This document shows, in pieces, positions 22,107-23,794 of a DNA stretch of 23,794 nt. Below the pieces are notes generated by a model that saw only the letters and a list, made by a program, of their open reading frames with translations, did not search any database and had not been told where the DNA came from. Positions within the stretch are counted from its first letter, which is position 1; every line of letters begins with the position of its first letter. The position numbers and the translations under genes were made by a program. Source of the DNA: Deltaproteobacteria bacterium RIFCSPLOWO2_02_FULL_57_26 (lineage in GTDB: Bacteria; Desulfobacterota; Binatia; UBA9968); NCBI GenBank assembly GCA_001798455.1, contig MGSI01000062.1, forward strand, positions 1 to 23,794, given 5' to 3'.

Positions 22107-23534
22107 ATGTTCGATAAGTTTAAAGAAGAGTGCGCTGTCATGGGCGTTTATGGCCACCCCGAGTCGGCCAACCTGGTCTACCTCGGCCTCTACGCTCTTC
22201 AGCATCGTGGTCAGGAGTCTTCCGGGATCGTTTCCTCAGATGGCAAGGTTCTGATATCCCACCGCCAGATGGGACTGGTGGCGGATATCTTTAAGGAAGA
22301 GGTCATCAAGCGGTTGGAGGGCTTTAGCGCCATCGGACACAATCGCTATTCGACTTCGGGACAAAGCCACGTCAAGAATGCCCAACCGTTCGTGGTCGAG
22401 TACGCTCTGGGCCCCATCGCGGTTTCCCACAACGGCAATCTCGTCAATGCGGGTGTTCTGAGGGAAGGGCTTGAGGCCTCCGGCTCCATCTTTCAGTCCA
22501 CCTCCGATACCGAGGTGATCATCCATCTCATCGCCACCTCCAAGGAGAGGACTCTTATGGGGAGGATCGTGGAGGCGCTGAGCCGGGTGAGAGGAGCTTA
22601 CTCACTCCTGTTTGTGACCTTGGATCGGATGATTGCAGCCCGTGACCCGATGGGTTTTCGACCGCTCGTGTTGGGGAGGCTGAAGCGGGGAAAGGACCGG
22701 GGAGCTTATGTCGTCTCTTCCGAGACCTGCGCCCTGGATCTTATCGAGGCCGAATATCTGAGGGAAGTAGAGCCCGGCGAGATCATTACCTTCGGCCCTG
22801 ATGGGATGCAGTCTTTAAAGCCCTTTCCCCCAGCGCCCCATGCCAAGTGCATCTTCGAGTACATCTATTTCTCCCGCCCCGACAGCAATCTTTACGGCCG
22901 AAACGTGTATCAGGTGAGAAAAGAATTGGGCCGCCAGCTTGCCCGCGAAAGCGCTGTGGCCGCGGATCTGGTGACGCCGGTTCCGGATTCCGGCGTCCCT
23001 GCGGCGATCGGTTACGCGGAGCAGTCACGGCTCCCCTTGGAGTTCGGCCTGATCCGTAATCACTACGTGGGACGGACCTTCATCGAGCCGCAGCAATCGA
23101 TTCGTCACTTCGGGGTCAAGATCAAGCTGAACGCCCAACGGGAGGTGCTGAACGGAAAGAGAGTGGTGGTGGTGGATGACTCGATCGTGCGCGGCACGAC
23201 CAGCCGCAAGATCATCCGGATGCTGCGCGATGCGGGCGCTAAAGAAGTGCACTTGCGGATCAGTTCTCCGCCGACCAGCGGTCCCTGCTATTACGGGATC
23301 GACACCCCAACGCGCAGTGAGCTCATAGCCTCCTCCAACTCCGTGGAGGAGATCCGCAGATTCATCGAAGCGGACAGCCTCGCGTATCTCAGTCGTGAGG
23401 GAATGTACGTCTTTCTCGACGGCAAAACCCAGGGCTTCTGTGATGCCTGCTTCAGCGGCAACTACCCGGTTCACTTCGACGACGAAGGCCACACACACCA
23501 GCTCCACCTCTTCGAAGCGCTCCAGCAGCGCTGA
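22107..23534 (+). CDS. purF: Amidophosphoribosyltransferase
   Basis: This 475-residue enzyme catalyses the first committed step of purine synthesis: PRPP plus glutamine to phosphoribosylamine. The short propeptide MFDKFKEE precedes the nucleophile Cys9, as in Bacillus-type enzymes that are processed. The glutaminase part shows LQHRGQESSG and GHNRYSTSG; the PRPP-binding loop is VVVVDDSIVRGTT (353-365). Four cysteines in the positions known to hold a 4Fe-4S cluster are present (Cys248, Cys394, Cys445, Cys448), so an oxygen-sensitive cluster is likely. It is the last gene of the pur run. The 19-base gap to the convergent gene shows no terminator hairpin. Confidence 0.97.
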   Translation: MFDKFKEECAVMGVYGHPESANLVYLGLYALQHRGQESSGIVSSDGKVLISHRQMGLVADIFKEEVIKRLEGFSAIGHNRYSTSGQSHVKNAQPFVVEYALGPIAVSHNGNLVNAGVLREGLEASGSIFQSTSDTEVIIHLIATSKERTLMGRIVEALSRVRGAYSLLFVTLDRMIAARDPMGFRPLVLGRLKRGKDRGAYVVSSETCALDLIEAEYLREVEPGEIITFGPDGMQSLKPFPPAPHAKCIFEYIYFSRPDSNLYGRNVYQVRKELGRQLARESAVAADLVTPVPDSGVPAAIGYAEQSRLPLEFGLIRNHYVGRTFIEPQQSIRHFGVKIKLNAQREVLNGKRVVVVDDSIVRGTTSRKIIRMLRDAGAKEVHLRISSPPTSGPCYYGIDTPTRSELIASSNSVEEIRRFIEADSLAYLSREGMYVFLDGKTQGFCDACFSGNYPVHFDDEGHTHQLHLFEALQQR

Positions 23535-23553
23535 ACCCCTCGATCTGGACCGA

Positions 23554-23794
23554 TTACGAAGCTCTTAGCAAGGCCGCAAGGCCCAACTTGGCAAGCTCTA
23601 GGTCCTGGGCAGACGGACGTCCACTGACCCCGATGCCACCGACCGTGAAGTCATTCTTGCGAATCATCACCCCGCCGGGAATTCCGGTGATGCGGGGGTT
23701 GCCATACCAATCGACGGTGCGCTTGGAGTTTAGGAGCGACTCTCCGAAATCGCCACTGTCCCTTTCCATGTACGCCGCCGTGAATGCTTTGTTC
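23554..23794 (-). CDS. GlcG/HbpS-family (DUF336) protein, C-terminal part
   Basis: This is the C-terminal part, about 79 residues, of a gene that enters from beyond the right edge. The frame stays open to the last base. There is a Met at 23769, but the residues before it (NKAFTAAY) belong to the family, so the true start is outside. The pattern GIPGGVMIRKNDFTVGGIGVSG followed by AQDLELAKLGLAAL is the characteristic end of GlcG/HbpS proteins, small proteins of which some bind heme and others occur in glycolate or diol-use loci. No heme ligand can be judged from this part. It is convergent with purF. Confidence 0.82.
   Translation of the reverse strand, partial: NKAFTAAYMERDSGDFGESLLNSKRTVDWYGNPRITGIPGGVMIRKNDFTVGGIGVSGRPSAQDLELAKLGLAALLRAS

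Noticed and set aside
1..23794. CRISPR array, insertion sequence or prophage genes
   Set aside because: No regularly spaced identical repeats, transposase, integrase or phage structural gene is visible. The period-7 and period-9 arrays have no spacers and are not CRISPR.

Overview
This window comes from an uncultured-looking, fairly GC-rich diderm (Gram-negative type) bacterium. The evidence for an outer membrane is a complete mlaE-mlaF-mlaD-mlaC lipid-transport cluster, and two proteins with signal peptides (MlaC and a DUF4124/aspartic protease) fit that. The combination of rpsO-pnp-M16 peptidase-dut, a split PurS/PurQ/PurL enzyme, a B12-dependent ribonucleotide reductase and an L-2-hydroxyglutarate oxidase resembles Desulfobacterota, Methylomirabilota/Rokubacteria or Nitrospirota-type genomes. 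I cannot fix the phylum from the sequence alone.

Layout. Positions 1-1242 are a small accessory islet on the minus strand. It holds a two-gene toxin-antitoxin-like pair (DUF4160 protein plus helix-turn-helix protein) with its own promoter and palindromic operator, and a broken gene remnant. Positions 1220-6989 are minus-strand metabolic and envelope genes: mlaEFDC, a zinc alcohol dehydrogenase directly behind mlaC, then L-2-hydroxyglutarate oxidase and a gamma-carbonic-anhydrase-like hexapeptide protein. Positions 7060-8282 hold convergent trmN6-like and dciA-like genes. Positions 8453-11643 hold a class II ribonucleotide reductase with a strong promoter and a probable NrdR box, followed by a small HNH-family protein. 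An aspartic protease gene faces it at 11658-12272.

From 12406 to 23534 ten genes run in one direction: rpsO, pnp, an M16 peptidase, dut, purB, purC, purS, purQ, purL and purF. rpsO/pnp serve translation and RNA turnover, dut and nrdJ serve DNA precursor supply, and the pur genes cover much of IMP/AMP synthesis. PurF makes phosphoribosylamine, PurS+PurQ+PurL form the FGAM synthase complex, PurC makes SAICAR, and PurB cleaves SAICAR and adenylosuccinate. The right edge cuts a convergent GlcG/HbpS-family gene.

The most unusual features are: (1) the DUF4160/HTH pair, whose near-consensus promoter overlaps a perfect palindrome and implies a leaderless GTG start; and (2) a set of intergenic elements, each built as two opposed arrays of degenerate 7-bp (or 9-bp) repeats, three of them in the dut-purF run. 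Two of these elements supply the last codons and the stop codon of the upstream gene (dut and purS). Several proteins also have altered active sites: an HNH protein without its first His, and a gamma-CA homologue with Glu at a zinc-ligand position.
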